This document shows positions 53,483-63,320 of a DNA stretch of 64,000 nucleotides, piece by piece. Each line of letters opens with the position of its first letter. Positions within the stretch are counted from its first letter, which is position 1. This stretch comes from Algoriphagus pacificus (lineage in GTDB: Bacteria; Bacteroidota; Bacteroidia; Cytophagales; Cyclobacteriaceae). The position numbers were made by a program, and so were the translations under genes. The notes beneath the pieces are model-generated. The model had not been told where the DNA came from. It ran no database searches and worked only from the letters and a program-made list of their open reading frames with translations. Location of the stretch: positions 124,001 through 188,000 of the forward strand of contig NZ_JAFKCU010000005.1 in the NCBI RefSeq assembly GCF_017254845.1. Direction: 5' to 3'.

Positions 53483-54772
53483 ATGAATATACTCCTATTA
53501 GGAAGCGGAGGCCGAGAACATGCCTTTGCTTGGAAAATTGTACAAAGTCCAAAATGTACGCAACTATTCGTTGCGCCAGGTAATGCCGGCACCGCAGACA
53601 TTGCCACCAATATCAGCCTTTCTATTACAGATTTTGAGGGAATCAAAAATTTCATCCTATCAGAATCCATTGACTTAGTAGTCGTTGGACCAGAGGAACC
53701 TTTGGTAAAAGGCGTAGTAGATTACTTGCTTGACCAGCCTGAAACTTCGAAAATCCCTGTAGTCGGTCCTTCCCAATTGGGAGCAACTTTAGAAGGCAGC
53801 AAGGATTTTTCGAAGCGATTCATGCAACGTAACAATGTGCCGACAGCAGCATACGAAACCTTCACCGCAGATCAAATTGAAGCAGGTTTAGCTTACTTGG
53901 AAACGCAGAATCTTCCTATCGTTTTAAAAGCCGATGGACTTGCTGCCGGAAAGGGAGTTTTAATCTGTCAAACGCTGGAAGAAGCAAAAGCTTCATTCAA
54001 GGAAATGCTTTTGGAACAGAAATTCGGTGCTGCTTCAGCCAAAGTAGTCGTGGAAGAATTTCTTTATGGAATCGAGCTTTCTGTTTTCGTAGCTACAGAC
54101 GGTAAAAACTATAAAATCCTACCTGAAGCGAAAGATTACAAAAGAATCGGAGAAGGTGATACTGGTTTGAATACCGGAGGAATGGGAGCTGTAAGCCCTG
54201 TGATCTTTGCTGATGAGGCCTACATGAAAAAGGTGGAGGAACTGGTTGTCAAACCAACGGTAGCCGGACTTGCCAAAGAGAATATTCCTTACAAAGGATT
54301 CTTGTTCATTGGTTTGATGAATTATGAAGGTCAGCCTTATGTCATCGAATATAATGTGCGAATGGGAGATCCAGAAACTGAGGCTGTTTTACCTAGAATC
54401 ACGAGTGATTTTGTTGGATTATTACATGGAATTGGAACGGGAACGCTGGAAGATTACGATTTGCAGATTTCTCCGGAATATGCCACTACAGTAGTAATGG
54501 TGAGCGGTGGATATCCAGAATCCTATGAAAAAGGATTTGAAATCTCCTTGCCGAAAGAAACTCCGGGTACGGTAGTATTCCATGCAGGCACAGCTATCAA
54601 TTCCGCAAATCATTTGGTCAATCAAGGGGGTAGAGTACTTGCCATCACTGGCATGGGTGCAGACCTTGAGACCGCATTAAAAAACGCTTTCTCTACAGTG
54701 GAAAATATTCATTGGGAAAAATCGTACCATAGACGGGATATCGGACAGGATATCCTGAAGCTATCTAAGTAA
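53483..54772 (+). CDS. purD: Phosphoribosylamine-glycine ligase (GARS)
   Basis: 429 residues, standard length. N-terminal signature MNILLLGSGGREHAFAWKI, ATP-grasp domain with LKADGLAAGKGV and the family signature VRMGDPETEAVLPR. Second step of purine synthesis: 5-phosphoribosylamine + glycine + ATP to GAR. Between recQ and ricT, all plus strand. Confidence 0.95.
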   Translation: MNILLLGSGGREHAFAWKIVQSPKCTQLFVAPGNAGTADIATNISLSITDFEGIKNFILSESIDLVVVGPEEPLVKGVVDYLLDQPETSKIPVVGPSQLGATLEGSKDFSKRFMQRNNVPTAAYETFTADQIEAGLAYLETQNLPIVLKADGLAAGKGVLICQTLEEAKASFKEMLLEQKFGAASAKVVVEEFLYGIELSVFVATDGKNYKILPEAKDYKRIGEGDTGLNTGGMGAVSPVIFADEAYMKKVEELVVKPTVAGLAKENIPYKGFLFIGLMNYEGQPYVIEYNVRMGDPETEAVLPRITSDFVGLLHGIGTGTLEDYDLQISPEYATTVVMVSGGYPESYEKGFEISLPKETPGTVVFHAGTAINSANHLVNQGGRVLAITGMGADLETALKNAFSTVENIHWEKSYHRRDIGQDILKLSK

Positions 54773-54816
54773 ACCCAATCTTACCCAGGGCTCTCGAGTC
54801 CTGTAACTATATACTT

Positions 54817-56340
54817 ATGAGTGGATGTACAACTTGCTCTACCTCTTCTGGAGGCGGTGGTTGCCAAAATAATGGCAGCTGCGGAACGAGCGATTGCAAT
54901 AAAATGAATTCCTTTGATTGGCTTAGTCACATGGGAATTCCTGAGGTGGATACCTTTGATATCGTAGAAGTAAAGTTTAAAGGTGGGAGAAAAGAATACT
55001 ATAGAAATGTAGATTACCTACCATTAACTACCGGTGACCCAGTGGTTGTAGACGTGCCTAATGGACATCATATCGGTTATGTTTCTCTGCAAGGTGAACT
55101 CGTTCGCCTGCAAATGCAGAAACGAAAAATCAAAAATGATGACGAGATCCTGAGGATCTACAGAATCGCTACTGAAAAAGACCTGGAGAAATGGCAGGAA
55201 GCCAAAAATCGTGAAATCCCAACATTATATCGCTGCAAGCAGATTGTGGATGAACTGGGACTCAAGATGAAAATGTCTGACATCGAATACCAATCAGATA
55301 ACTCCAAAGCAACCTTTTATTATTCAGCTGATGAACGTGTAGATTTCCGTGAGCTGATCAAAGTGCTTGCTTCTGAGTTCAGAATTCGCGTTGAAATGCG
55401 CCAAATCAGTCTTCGTCAGGAAGCTGGGAGAATAGGTGGACTAGGAGTGTGCGGTAGAGAACTTTGCTGCTCTACCTGGCTGGTTGATTTTAAAAATGTC
55501 AGCACCTCTGCAGCGAGATATCAAAACCTTTCTTTAAATCCAGGTAAACTTAGCGGTCAGTGCGGCAGATTAAAATGTTGTCTCAATTATGAATTGGACA
55601 CCTACATGGATGCCATCAAAGACATCCCACAAGTGGATCGTCCTTTGATGACTGAAACGGGACCTGCGAAATTGCAGAAAACCGACATCTTCAGAAAGAT
55701 GATGTGGTTCAGCTATAACAATGATAATGATTGGCAAAGCATCACATGCGAAAGAGTATCTGAGATTTTAGAGTTGAATGCAAAAGGAATCAAGGTCTTT
55801 AATTTGCAGGTAGACAAAGCTTCTGATATCGAAGATCTAGCTGCTAAATCTACCCGCGAACTGGAGCTTTTGGACAAAAAATTTGCTTCTACACCTACTA
55901 AAAAGAAAAGGAAGTCAAGAAATAAGAATAGGAACAAAGGTGAAAATCCTCAGGCTAATTTAAGTGCTGAAACGAGAAATCAGAAAATCAGTCCTGATGC
56001 TCCTGCGCCTCAAAACCAACAGCCAAAAGGAAATCAGCAAGGACCAAATCAGCCGGGAGAAAATAGAAAAAGGAAAAACAGGAATCGAAACAAGCCTAAA
56101 AATCCGCAAGGCTCTACCCCGCCTGTACAAGGTACTAATCCACCTAAAAGACAGGGAGGCAATAATGGTCCAAAACCAAATCAGGAAAGAAAACCTAAGC
56201 CTCAGGGAGAACCTAAAGTGAAACCTCAAGCTGAAGCTGGTTCGCCAAAACCAAAGCCTGAAGGAAAACCAGCTGGAAAAAGGAAGTTTCCGCCAAGAAA
56301 AAATCAAGGACCTAATCCAAATAATCCTTCCAATGAATAG
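54817..56340 (+). CDS. ricT: PSP1/RicT-type protein with long basic C-terminal tail
   Basis: 507 residues. The N-terminus is Cys/Gly-rich (MSGCTTCSTSSGGGGCQ, then more Cys up to about residue 27). The PSP1 domain (about 110-300) contains the motif GGLGVCGRELCCSTWL and the later GQCGRLKCCLNYELD, whose cysteines bind the Fe-S clusters of the Ric complex in Bacillus. Residues after about 360 are low-complexity, Lys/Arg/Asn/Pro/Gln-rich and highly basic. In Bacillus RicT (YaaT) works in RNA-processing control. Overlaps gldH by 8 bp. Confidence 0.87.
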   Translation: MSGCTTCSTSSGGGGCQNNGSCGTSDCNKMNSFDWLSHMGIPEVDTFDIVEVKFKGGRKEYYRNVDYLPLTTGDPVVVDVPNGHHIGYVSLQGELVRLQMQKRKIKNDDEILRIYRIATEKDLEKWQEAKNREIPTLYRCKQIVDELGLKMKMSDIEYQSDNSKATFYYSADERVDFRELIKVLASEFRIRVEMRQISLRQEAGRIGGLGVCGRELCCSTWLVDFKNVSTSAARYQNLSLNPGKLSGQCGRLKCCLNYELDTYMDAIKDIPQVDRPLMTETGPAKLQKTDIFRKMMWFSYNNDNDWQSITCERVSEILELNAKGIKVFNLQVDKASDIEDLAAKSTRELELLDKKFASTPTKKKRKSRNKNRNKGENPQANLSAETRNQKISPDAPAPQNQQPKGNQQGPNQPGENRKRKNRNRNKPKNPQGSTPPVQGTNPPKRQGGNNGPKPNQERKPKPQGEPKVKPQAEAGSPKPKPEGKPAGKRKFPPRKNQGPNPNNPSNE

Positions 56341-56788
56341 AGTGATTGCACTGCTGCTTTTGGTTTGCTGTGGTCTGTTTTCCTCTTGTACAGAAGACCG
56401 GGTGTTTGAGGAATTTCAAGCCATTCCCACTCAAAACTGGGGAATGGAAGACAGCCTACATTTTGAATTGAAGGATGTAGAAGGCATTAGTAATCCAGGT
56501 ATGATCGCTTTTCGCTTCAATGAAAAGTACACCTTTTCCAATTGCTATGTCAGGGTTTTGAGTAAGGACTCTATCGGAAACTTGATTGATAACCGATTGA
56601 TCAACGTGCCGCTCTTTGACTCGAAGACAGGTGAGCCTTTAGGAGATGGATTTGGAAGCACTTATACTTTCTATGATTCTTTGCCATTCAGACTCAATCC
56701 TCAAACCAAGTCGGTCACTTTGATTCAATACATGCGACAGGATCAATTACCCGGAATAGAAGCTGTGGGATTGAAAATTTTGAAATAA
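56333..56788 (+). CDS. gldH: Gliding motility lipoprotein GldH
   Basis: 151 residues. Lipobox ending at Cys19 (LLLLVCCGLFSSC), then the GldH pattern: W-x-MEDSLHFELKDVEG, RFNEKYTFSNCYVRV, GDGFGSTYTFYDS, and the C-terminal QYMRQDQLPGIEAVGLKI. Needed for gliding and normal surface-protein movement in Flavobacterium. Overlaps ricT by 8 bp, so the two are translationally coupled; other gld genes are not in this window. Followed by a terminator. Confidence 0.9.
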   Translation: MNRVIALLLLVCCGLFSSCTEDRVFEEFQAIPTQNWGMEDSLHFELKDVEGISNPGMIAFRFNEKYTFSNCYVRVLSKDSIGNLIDNRLINVPLFDSKTGEPLGDGFGSTYTFYDSLPFRLNPQTKSVTLIQYMRQDQLPGIEAVGLKILK

Positions 56789-56801
56789 ATCAATCACAAA
56801 C

Positions 56802-56841
56802 AAAAAAGTCACTTTCAGTAATTTGAAAGTGACTTTTTTTA
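56802..56841. terminator. Bidirectional intrinsic terminator
   Basis: AAAAAAGTCACTTTC / GAAAGTGACTTTTTTT with a short loop, A- and T-runs on either side, between gldH and pgi. Confidence 0.9.
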
Positions 56842-56853
56842 TTGACTTTAGAA

Positions 56854-58497
56854 CTACCTCATTTTCTTGTAAGCATTGATCAATCCGTTGGTGGATCCAT
56901 CATGCGAAGAAACTTCTTCATCGCCTTTTAGCTCAGGTAGAATACCATTTGCCAAAACTTTTCCAAGCTCTACTCCCCACTGATCAAAACTGAAAATATC
57001 CCAGATGACGCCCTGAACAAAGATTTTATGTTCATACATCGCGATCAATTGTCCTAAGGTGTAAGGAGTGATTTTCTTGACCAAAATAGAATTCGTAGGT
57101 CTATTTCCTTCAAAAACCCGATGTGGCGCAATTTTCTCGATTTCCTCTTCTGATTTTCCAGCTTTGGCCATTTCTGCTTTCACATCCTCCAACGATTTCC
57201 CTTTCATCAAGGCTTCTGTTTGGGCAAAGAAATTGGAAAGTAACTTAGGATGATGATCTCCAATCGGATTATGAGAAACAGCTGGCGCAATAAAATCACA
57301 TGGAATCAAGTGTGTACCTTGATGGATCAACTGATAAAAAGCATGTTGTCCATTAGTTCCTGGCTCACCCCAGATAATTGGCCCAGTGGTGTAGTTAACT
57401 TTTTCCCCATCTCTTCTGACATACTTGCCGTTACTTTCCATATTTCCTTGTTGAAAATAGGCAGCAAATCGATGCATGTATTGATCATAAGGTAAAATAG
57501 CCTCTGAAGCAGCTCCTAGGAAATTGGTATTCCAGATCCCGATCAAAGCCAAAATCACTGGAATATTCCTATCAAATGCAGAATGCCTGAAATGATTATC
57601 CATGGAATGGGCACCATGCAGCAATTGTTCAAAATTTTCGAAACCAATGGCGCAAGCGATAGGTAAACCGATGGCTGACCAAAGCGAGTATCTACCTCCT
57701 ACCCAATCCCAGAATGCAAACATGTTTTGGGTATCGATTCCAAATGCCTCCACTGCTTTTGCATTGGTAGAAAGTGCAACGAAATGCTTGGCAACTGCCT
57801 TTTCATCTTTAGCATATCCCAAAAACCAATCCCTAGCGGTATGGGCATTGGTCATAGTTTCTTGCGTCGTGAAAGTTTTGGATGCGATGAAGAAAAGCGT
57901 GGTTTCTGGATCCACTTTCTTTAATGTCTCAGCCATGTGGGTTCCATCCACATTCGAAACAAAATAAATTTCAATATCTGGATTTTGGTAAGGTTTCAAT
58001 GCTTCGGTCACCATTACTGGGCCGAGATCTGATCCTCCAATTCCAATATTTATTAAAGATTTGATTGGCTTTCCTGTATAACCAAGCCATTGTCCATTTT
58101 GGATTTTATCTGCGAAAGTCTTCATTTGATCCAGAACTTTCTGAATCTCCGGCATCACATTTTCTCCATCTACATAGACCGCATGATCCGATTTATTACG
58201 AAGGGCCGTGTGAAGCACTGCTCTCCCTTCGGTTTTATTGATCGGTTGACCAGTAAACATATCCTCTATCGCGACATGCAGTTCAGTCTCTCTTGCTAAA
58301 TCACAAAGTGCTTTTAAAACATCATCATTCACCCTGTTTTTGGAATAGTCTACAAGAATTTCCTCCAAAGAAAGGCTATAACGATCAAAGCGCTCACGCT
58401 GATCAAACAAAGAAAGTATCGTTAGGTCTTTATGCTCTTCTGCAAGTTGTTTTAAACGGGTCCAAGCGGGAGTGCTGGTTGGATTTATCGAATTCAT
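56854..58497 (-). CDS. pgi: Glucose-6-phosphate isomerase
   Basis: 547 residues from ATG 58497 (a start at 58527 would add ten residues). Signatures: [19 protein letters not shown] (substrate loop), [15 protein letters not shown], and the C-terminal [19 protein letters not shown]. Catalytic Glu and Lys are in the conserved segments [15 protein letters not shown] and the C-terminal block. Interconverts glucose-6-P and fructose-6-P in glycolysis/gluconeogenesis. Confidence 0.95.
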   Translation of the reverse strand: MNSINPTSTPAWTRLKQLAEEHKDLTILSLFDQRERFDRYSLSLEEILVDYSKNRVNDDVLKALCDLARETELHVAIEDMFTGQPINKTEGRAVLHTALRNKSDHAVYVDGENVMPEIQKVLDQMKTFADKIQNGQWLGYTGKPIKSLINIGIGGSDLGPVMVTEALKPYQNPDIEIYFVSNVDGTHMAETLKKVDPETTLFFIASKTFTTQETMTNAHTARDWFLGYAKDEKAVAKHFVALSTNAKAVEAFGIDTQNMFAFWDWVGGRYSLWSAIGLPIACAIGFENFEQLLHGAHSMDNHFRHSAFDRNIPVILALIGIWNTNFLGAASEAILPYDQYMHRFAAYFQQGNMESNGKYVRRDGEKVNYTTGPIIWGEPGTNGQHAFYQLIHQGTHLIPCDFIAPAVSHNPIGDHHPKLLSNFFAQTEALMKGKSLEDVKAEMAKAGKSEEEIEKIAPHRVFEGNRPTNSILVKKITPYTLGQLIAMYEHKIFVQGVIWDIFSFDQWGVELGKVLANGILPELKGDEEVSSHDGSTNGLINAYKKMR

Positions 58498-58744
58498 CTG
58501 TTGGTTATTGATAGGTAAGAGCAGCAAAATTAAGACTTATATCGAGGGATAAAAGGGATTTTAACCAAAGGAAGGGAATCTGTTTAAACCGTAGATTTCC
58601 TATTTAAACCATAGTGTATCATATGAGGTTGAATTTGAAATAATTTCAACCATCTGCTAAAATTCCAATCTCTAAGAAGAGCTGAGAAATTGATCCCTCA
58701 GATTTAATTTTCTATATTTTAATCGAAGTCACCCATAGCATAGG

Positions 58745-59509
58745 ATGAAAAAAATTCTAGTCACTTTCATTGTTCTGATCTTTTTTGCCAAAGTGAATTC
58801 TTTTAATGCCTTGGCTCAGGATTTTGAAATCACTCCTCTAAATGAGCATTTTTATCAGGTTTTGGGAGACGATCAGACCAGAACTGTCTACAATCAATTG
58901 AAAAATTACAATCAGGACGGTTCTACTTTCATCCAGATTACGGATCTACAAAACAGGGTTGTTAAAACAATTCAAACAGCTATCAATCCGCAAAAGGGCT
59001 ATTTGGAAGAAGTGACTGAAGTCTTTGATCAAAATGGAGACTTGGTGATGAGAAAAGAAGAAAATAAAGAAAACACCAGGGTTTTGACTTTTTATTATGA
59101 AAATGGAGTTCAGGTGGGGCATGTCGTTTACAGGGGTAATAATGATTATGAAATCTGGAGAATGTCAGGTAATAATCGATACAAATCAAAAAGGAATGAT
59201 TTCCAACCTAATTTATTTCCAGATGATAAAGCCTGGAGAAAGTTTCTCTTGAATGAGTTGAGGTTTTTATCTGAAGCCCAAAAGCAAGGACATGAAGGGA
59301 CAGTCATCCTTGCATTTCTAATTGACAAAAATGGTCAGCGAGTCAAAACGGAAGTAGCAAACCCCGATGACCTACCGGAGCTTTTGACAAATGAAGCGCT
59401 TCGGGTAGGTGAACTCTTCAGAGGAAATTACACTCCTGCCATTAATTATAATGGAGAAACGGTAGAAGCATGGCTCTATTTACCGGTAGGCTTCTATTTC
59501 TATCGCTAA
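58745..59509 (+). CDS. Secreted TonB C-terminal domain protein (first paralogue)
   Basis: 254 residues with a signal peptide (MKKILVTFIVLIFFAKVNSFNALAQ). The last 90 residues have a TonB C-terminal fold pattern: LRFLSEAQKQGHEGTVILAFLIDKNGQ, then ...GNYTPAINYNGETVEAWLYLPVGFYF. The middle part has a TFYYENG-type (MORN-like) segment near residue 115. There is no proline-rich spacer or ExbB-type transmembrane anchor, so it is unlikely to be a standard energy transducer. Tandem with a paralogue 61 bp downstream. Confidence 0.75.
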   Translation: MKKILVTFIVLIFFAKVNSFNALAQDFEITPLNEHFYQVLGDDQTRTVYNQLKNYNQDGSTFIQITDLQNRVVKTIQTAINPQKGYLEEVTEVFDQNGDLVMRKEENKENTRVLTFYYENGVQVGHVVYRGNNDYEIWRMSGNNRYKSKRNDFQPNLFPDDKAWRKFLLNELRFLSEAQKQGHEGTVILAFLIDKNGQRVKTEVANPDDLPELLTNEALRVGELFRGNYTPAINYNGETVEAWLYLPVGFYFYR

Positions 59510-59570
59510 TGAGATTTTTAAAACTGAATAATATATTTTAGTTTCAGATTCAGTATAGTATTACAAAAGC

Positions 59571-60332
59571 ATGCATTTAAAAAGGCAAATACCTCTTCTT
59601 CTATTTTTTATTCTTGGTTTATTCTCAAACAATCTATTCGGGCAACAAAAAGAAATTGCTTACCTCAATAAGTACTTTTATCCGATAGAAGAATCTGATT
59701 CCGCCTCCTACTTTTACAAATCCATCACCAGTGAGGATAAAAATGGAAATGCTATAGAGCGAGTTTTTACAACTTCAGATCAATTGGTAAGGATTACCCG
59801 ATCATCTTACAATGCCGAAGGACGATTTAACCAAGAAGAAATCGAAAATTATAATCTATCCGGAGAATTGATTTCACAAAAAACCAAGAATGCCGACAAT
59901 GGTCTTTTTCTGGCCAAATACTATGAAAACGGCAAGTATATCGGAGAGGCGTTATATACGGTTGACAGAACCTTTGAAATCACAAAGCCAGGAAGCAGTG
60001 ATGTTGTAACTACAGAATTCAATGAATTTGAGCCTCATCCTTTCACAGACAAGTTACTTTGGCAAAAACACCTGATGAAGAATCTGAGGTATCCTCCAGA
60101 AGCCAGATCAAAGCGGGCTGAGGGAACAGTAATAGTGGCGATGCATGTAACCGAACAGGGAAAACTTGAAAAAATAGAAATTGTAAATCCAGTGGGTTTA
60201 GAAAAATCCTTGATCAAAGAAGTCATTCGCGTTTCCGAATCTTACAAAGGGCAATTTTTACCAGCTCGGGATTTAAAAGGCAATCCCATAAAAGCATGGC
60301 TCACAATACCAGTTCGATTCAAATTGAGTTAA
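59571..60332 (+). CDS. Secreted TonB C-terminal domain protein (second paralogue)
   Basis: 253 residues, signal peptide (MHLKRQIPLLLFFILGLFSNNLFGQ). Same layout as the upstream gene: central YYENGKYIGEAL segment and C-terminal LRYPPEARSKRAEGTVIVAMHVTEQG then ...FLPARDLKGNPIKAWLTIPVRFKL. The two proteins clearly arose by duplication but have diverged. Signal-peptide TonB-C proteins of this kind are common in Bacteroidetes; role unclear. A strong terminator follows. Confidence 0.75.
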   Translation: MHLKRQIPLLLFFILGLFSNNLFGQQKEIAYLNKYFYPIEESDSASYFYKSITSEDKNGNAIERVFTTSDQLVRITRSSYNAEGRFNQEEIENYNLSGELISQKTKNADNGLFLAKYYENGKYIGEALYTVDRTFEITKPGSSDVVTTEFNEFEPHPFTDKLLWQKHLMKNLRYPPEARSKRAEGTVIVAMHVTEQGKLEKIEIVNPVGLEKSLIKEVIRVSESYKGQFLPARDLKGNPIKAWLTIPVRFKLS

Positions 60333-60338
60333 AACACC

Positions 60339-60366
60339 AAAACCCGCCATCTCTGGCGGGTTTTGT
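60339..60366. terminator. Intrinsic terminator
   Basis: AAAACCCGCCA-TCTC-TGGCGGGTTTT, perfect 11-bp stem with T-run on both strands, between the TonB-C gene and aconitase. Confidence 0.9.
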
Positions 60367-60386
60367 GCTTTTTAGAAATTAGAAAC

Positions 60387-63161
60387 TTAATCCTTCAAGA
60401 AATCTCTCAAGACATAATTCAAAATACCTCCATGTTGGTAATAAGCAATCTCCACTTCGGAGTCCAATCTTGATTTTACCTTGAACGCAATTTCTTTACC
60501 CTCTTTATCGACGGCTTTTACATCAAAAGTCTGACTTGGTTTCAACCCCTCAGAAATTCCAGTTATGCTAAAAGATTCGAAGCCAGAGAGACCTAAGCTT
60601 TCTGCACTTTCTCCTTTTTGAAACTGAAGTGGAAGTACACCCATTCCCACTAGATTACTTCTGTGGATCCGCTCATAGCTCTCTGCTACAACTGCTTTAA
60701 TTCCCAGCAAATTCGTGCCTTTTGCTGCCCAATCCCTAGAGGATCCAGACCCATATTCCTTTCCTGCCAAAACGATCAAAGGAGTATTAGAGGTTTGGTA
60801 TTTTTCAGCTGCTTCAAAAACAGACATTTCTTTTTCCTCTGGAATGTAAGTGGTATAGCCACCTTCCTGAGTTGATAATTGGTTTTTGATCCTAACATTG
60901 GCAAATGTACCCCGAACCATCACCTCATCATTTCCTCGTCTGGAACCATAGGAGTTAAAATCAGGTCTCTGAACTCCCCTTCCGACAAGGTATTTTCCAG
61001 CTGGAGAATCAGCCTTGAAAGAACCTGCAGGGGAAATATGGTCAGTAGTGATAGAGTCTCCCAATTTCAATAATACGTTGGCATCTTTGATATCCTGAGC
61101 CTTCTCCACATCCATAGAAATACCCTTAAAGAATGGAGCCTCTTTGATATAAGTACTATTTTCATCCCAAGGATAAATTTCACCTTCTCCTGATTCAAGG
61201 TTTCTCCAGATTTCATTTCCTTCGAAAATCTCCCCGTAATTTTTGGCGTAATCATCTGGGCTCAAAACCCTTCTTGATATTTCATCGATTTCAGCTGTAG
61301 TTGGCCAAATATCCTTTAAGAATACAGGTTCCTGGTTTGGATCATATCCTATCGGCTCATTGTATAAATCAACATCTACCCGGCCAGCCAAAGCATAAAC
61401 AACGACCAGCATTGGCGACATCAGGTAGTTCATCTTTACTTGTGGATGGACTCTTGCTTCAAAATTCCTGTTTCCAGAGAGCACAGATGCAACGACTAGG
61501 TCATTATCCTCCACAGCTTTTGCAATATGGTTAGGCAAAGGACCAGAGTTTCCGATACAGGAAGTACATCCATATCCAACTGTATGGAATTTCAAAGCTT
61601 CCAGTTCTTCCAATAAGCCTGCTTTTTCCAAATAATCGGTTACCACTTTAGATCCCGGTGCCAAGGAAGTTTTAACCCATGGTTTGACATCTAGTCCTTT
61701 TTCAATGGCTTTTTTTGCAACCAATCCAGCCCCAAGCATAACAGCTGGGTTCGAGGTATTCGTACAAGAAGTGATCGCAGCGATAACAATTGATCCATCA
61801 TAAATTGTGAATTTCTCATAATTCAAATCAATCGTAACAGATTTCAATCCGTTTTTCACTTCAGTTTTGATCGATACATCCTGTGGGGAATCTTTTACAT
61901 CTTTTGAGGCCTGACTTCCACCTTCTGCCAGCATTCTCCCTAAATCTCTTTTGTCAATTGGAATGTATTCTCTACCGTGAATAGACTCTATAAGTTCTTT
62001 GAATTTGGGTTTGAAATTCCTTACCAAGATTTTATCCTGAGGTCTTTTTGGACCGGAAACTGTCGCTTCTACAGAACCTAAATCCAGCTCTACTACCGAA
62101 GAATATTCAATCAAATCCTCTTCTTTTCTCCAAAGCAAATTGGCCTTGCAATAATCCTCTACCAATTGAATCTGCTCTTTGCTTCGATTGGTTTTAGCCA
62201 TGTAATCCAAGGTTCTAGAATCGATAGGGAAATAAGAAATCGTACATCCAAATTCAGGAGACATGTTTGAAATGGTAGCTCTATCCGGCACAGTCAGATG
62301 ATCCAATCCTGGCCCAAATACTTCCACAAATTTCCCTACCACTCCATGCTTACGAAGCAGCTCTGTAATGGTCAAAACCATATCAGTAGCAGTAGTTCCA
62401 GCTGGTAATTTTCCAGTTAATTTTAAACCAACCACCTCAGGCATAATGAAAAATATCGGCTGCCCGAGAAGTGCTGCCTCCGCTTCAATACCTCCGACTC
62501 CCCATCCAACTACACCAATACCGTTGACCATTGGCGTATGGGAATCTGTCCCTACCAAAGTATCCGGAAAGACTTTTCCATCTCTCAAAATCACGCCCTG
62601 AGCAAGGTATTCAAGATTTACTTGGTGACAAATACCCATTCCAGGCGGTACCACAGAGAAATTATCAAAGGATTTTTGTGCCCATTTTAAGAATTGATAC
62701 CGTTCTGCATTCCGCTCATATTCTACTTCTACATTTCTTTGATAGCTGTAATTGGTTCCAAAATAATCCACCTGAACAGAGTGGTCAATAACAAGATCTA
62801 CAGGAATCAAAGGATTAATCAACCCCGGGTTTTTACCTTTTCTTTTAGCTTCAGATCTTAGCGAAGCAATATCCACTACGGCCGGAACTCCGGTAAAATC
62901 CTGCATCAAAACCCTTGCTGGTTTGAATGGAATATCCAAGTCAGAGGGTTCAGGTTTCCAATTAAGAAGTGTATTCAAATGGTCTTTAGTGATGGAAAAA
63001 TCATCAAAATTCCGAAGGGCATTTTCGAGCAAAATCCGGATTGAAAATGGAAGTTTTTTGATAGAATGTCCCGCTTTTTCAAGCTTTTCCAAACTCCAAT
63101 AATCATAGGTTCCAGATTCAGTCTTTAGGATGGATTTGATATTGAATGGGTCTTGATTCAT
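60387..63161 (-). CDS. acnA: Aconitate hydratase (AcnA/IRP type)
   Basis: 924 residues from ATG 63161 (MNQDPFNIKS); the open frame extends to 63245, but the extra 28 residues do not resemble the family. Fe-S ligands: Cys in AAITSCTNTSNP and the pair in GYGCTSCIGNSGP. Other landmarks: GTDSHTPMVNGIGVVGWGVGG, and the C-terminal swivelling domain with GKEYGSGSSRDWAAKG. Citrate to isocitrate in the TCA cycle. Convergent with the TonB-C pair. Confidence 0.95.
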   Translation of the reverse strand: MNQDPFNIKSILKTESGTYDYWSLEKLEKAGHSIKKLPFSIRILLENALRNFDDFSITKDHLNTLLNWKPEPSDLDIPFKPARVLMQDFTGVPAVVDIASLRSEAKRKGKNPGLINPLIPVDLVIDHSVQVDYFGTNYSYQRNVEVEYERNAERYQFLKWAQKSFDNFSVVPPGMGICHQVNLEYLAQGVILRDGKVFPDTLVGTDSHTPMVNGIGVVGWGVGGIEAEAALLGQPIFFIMPEVVGLKLTGKLPAGTTATDMVLTITELLRKHGVVGKFVEVFGPGLDHLTVPDRATISNMSPEFGCTISYFPIDSRTLDYMAKTNRSKEQIQLVEDYCKANLLWRKEEDLIEYSSVVELDLGSVEATVSGPKRPQDKILVRNFKPKFKELIESIHGREYIPIDKRDLGRMLAEGGSQASKDVKDSPQDVSIKTEVKNGLKSVTIDLNYEKFTIYDGSIVIAAITSCTNTSNPAVMLGAGLVAKKAIEKGLDVKPWVKTSLAPGSKVVTDYLEKAGLLEELEALKFHTVGYGCTSCIGNSGPLPNHIAKAVEDNDLVVASVLSGNRNFEARVHPQVKMNYLMSPMLVVVYALAGRVDVDLYNEPIGYDPNQEPVFLKDIWPTTAEIDEISRRVLSPDDYAKNYGEIFEGNEIWRNLESGEGEIYPWDENSTYIKEAPFFKGISMDVEKAQDIKDANVLLKLGDSITTDHISPAGSFKADSPAGKYLVGRGVQRPDFNSYGSRRGNDEVMVRGTFANVRIKNQLSTQEGGYTTYIPEEKEMSVFEAAEKYQTSNTPLIVLAGKEYGSGSSRDWAAKGTNLLGIKAVVAESYERIHRSNLVGMGVLPLQFQKGESAESLGLSGFESFSITGISEGLKPSQTFDVKAVDKEGKEIAFKVKSRLDSEVEIAYYQHGGILNYVLRDFLKD

Positions 63162-63320
63162 AATAAAAATGGTTTTGATGTTAATGAGAAGCGTACCAAT
63201 AAGTAACCAATTTACCTGAAATAGAATTCCTAAATCTCGATTCAATTTTAGAATTGGAGTAGAATTGGCCCGTTTTTAAAGGTTTCTTGGATATATTACC
63301 ATTAATAAAATCCAAAGTGC

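Noticed and set aside
63162-63245. 28-residue N-terminal extension of aconitase
   Set aside because: The extension does not resemble aconitases, whereas MNQDPFNIKS at 63161 fits a typical start.
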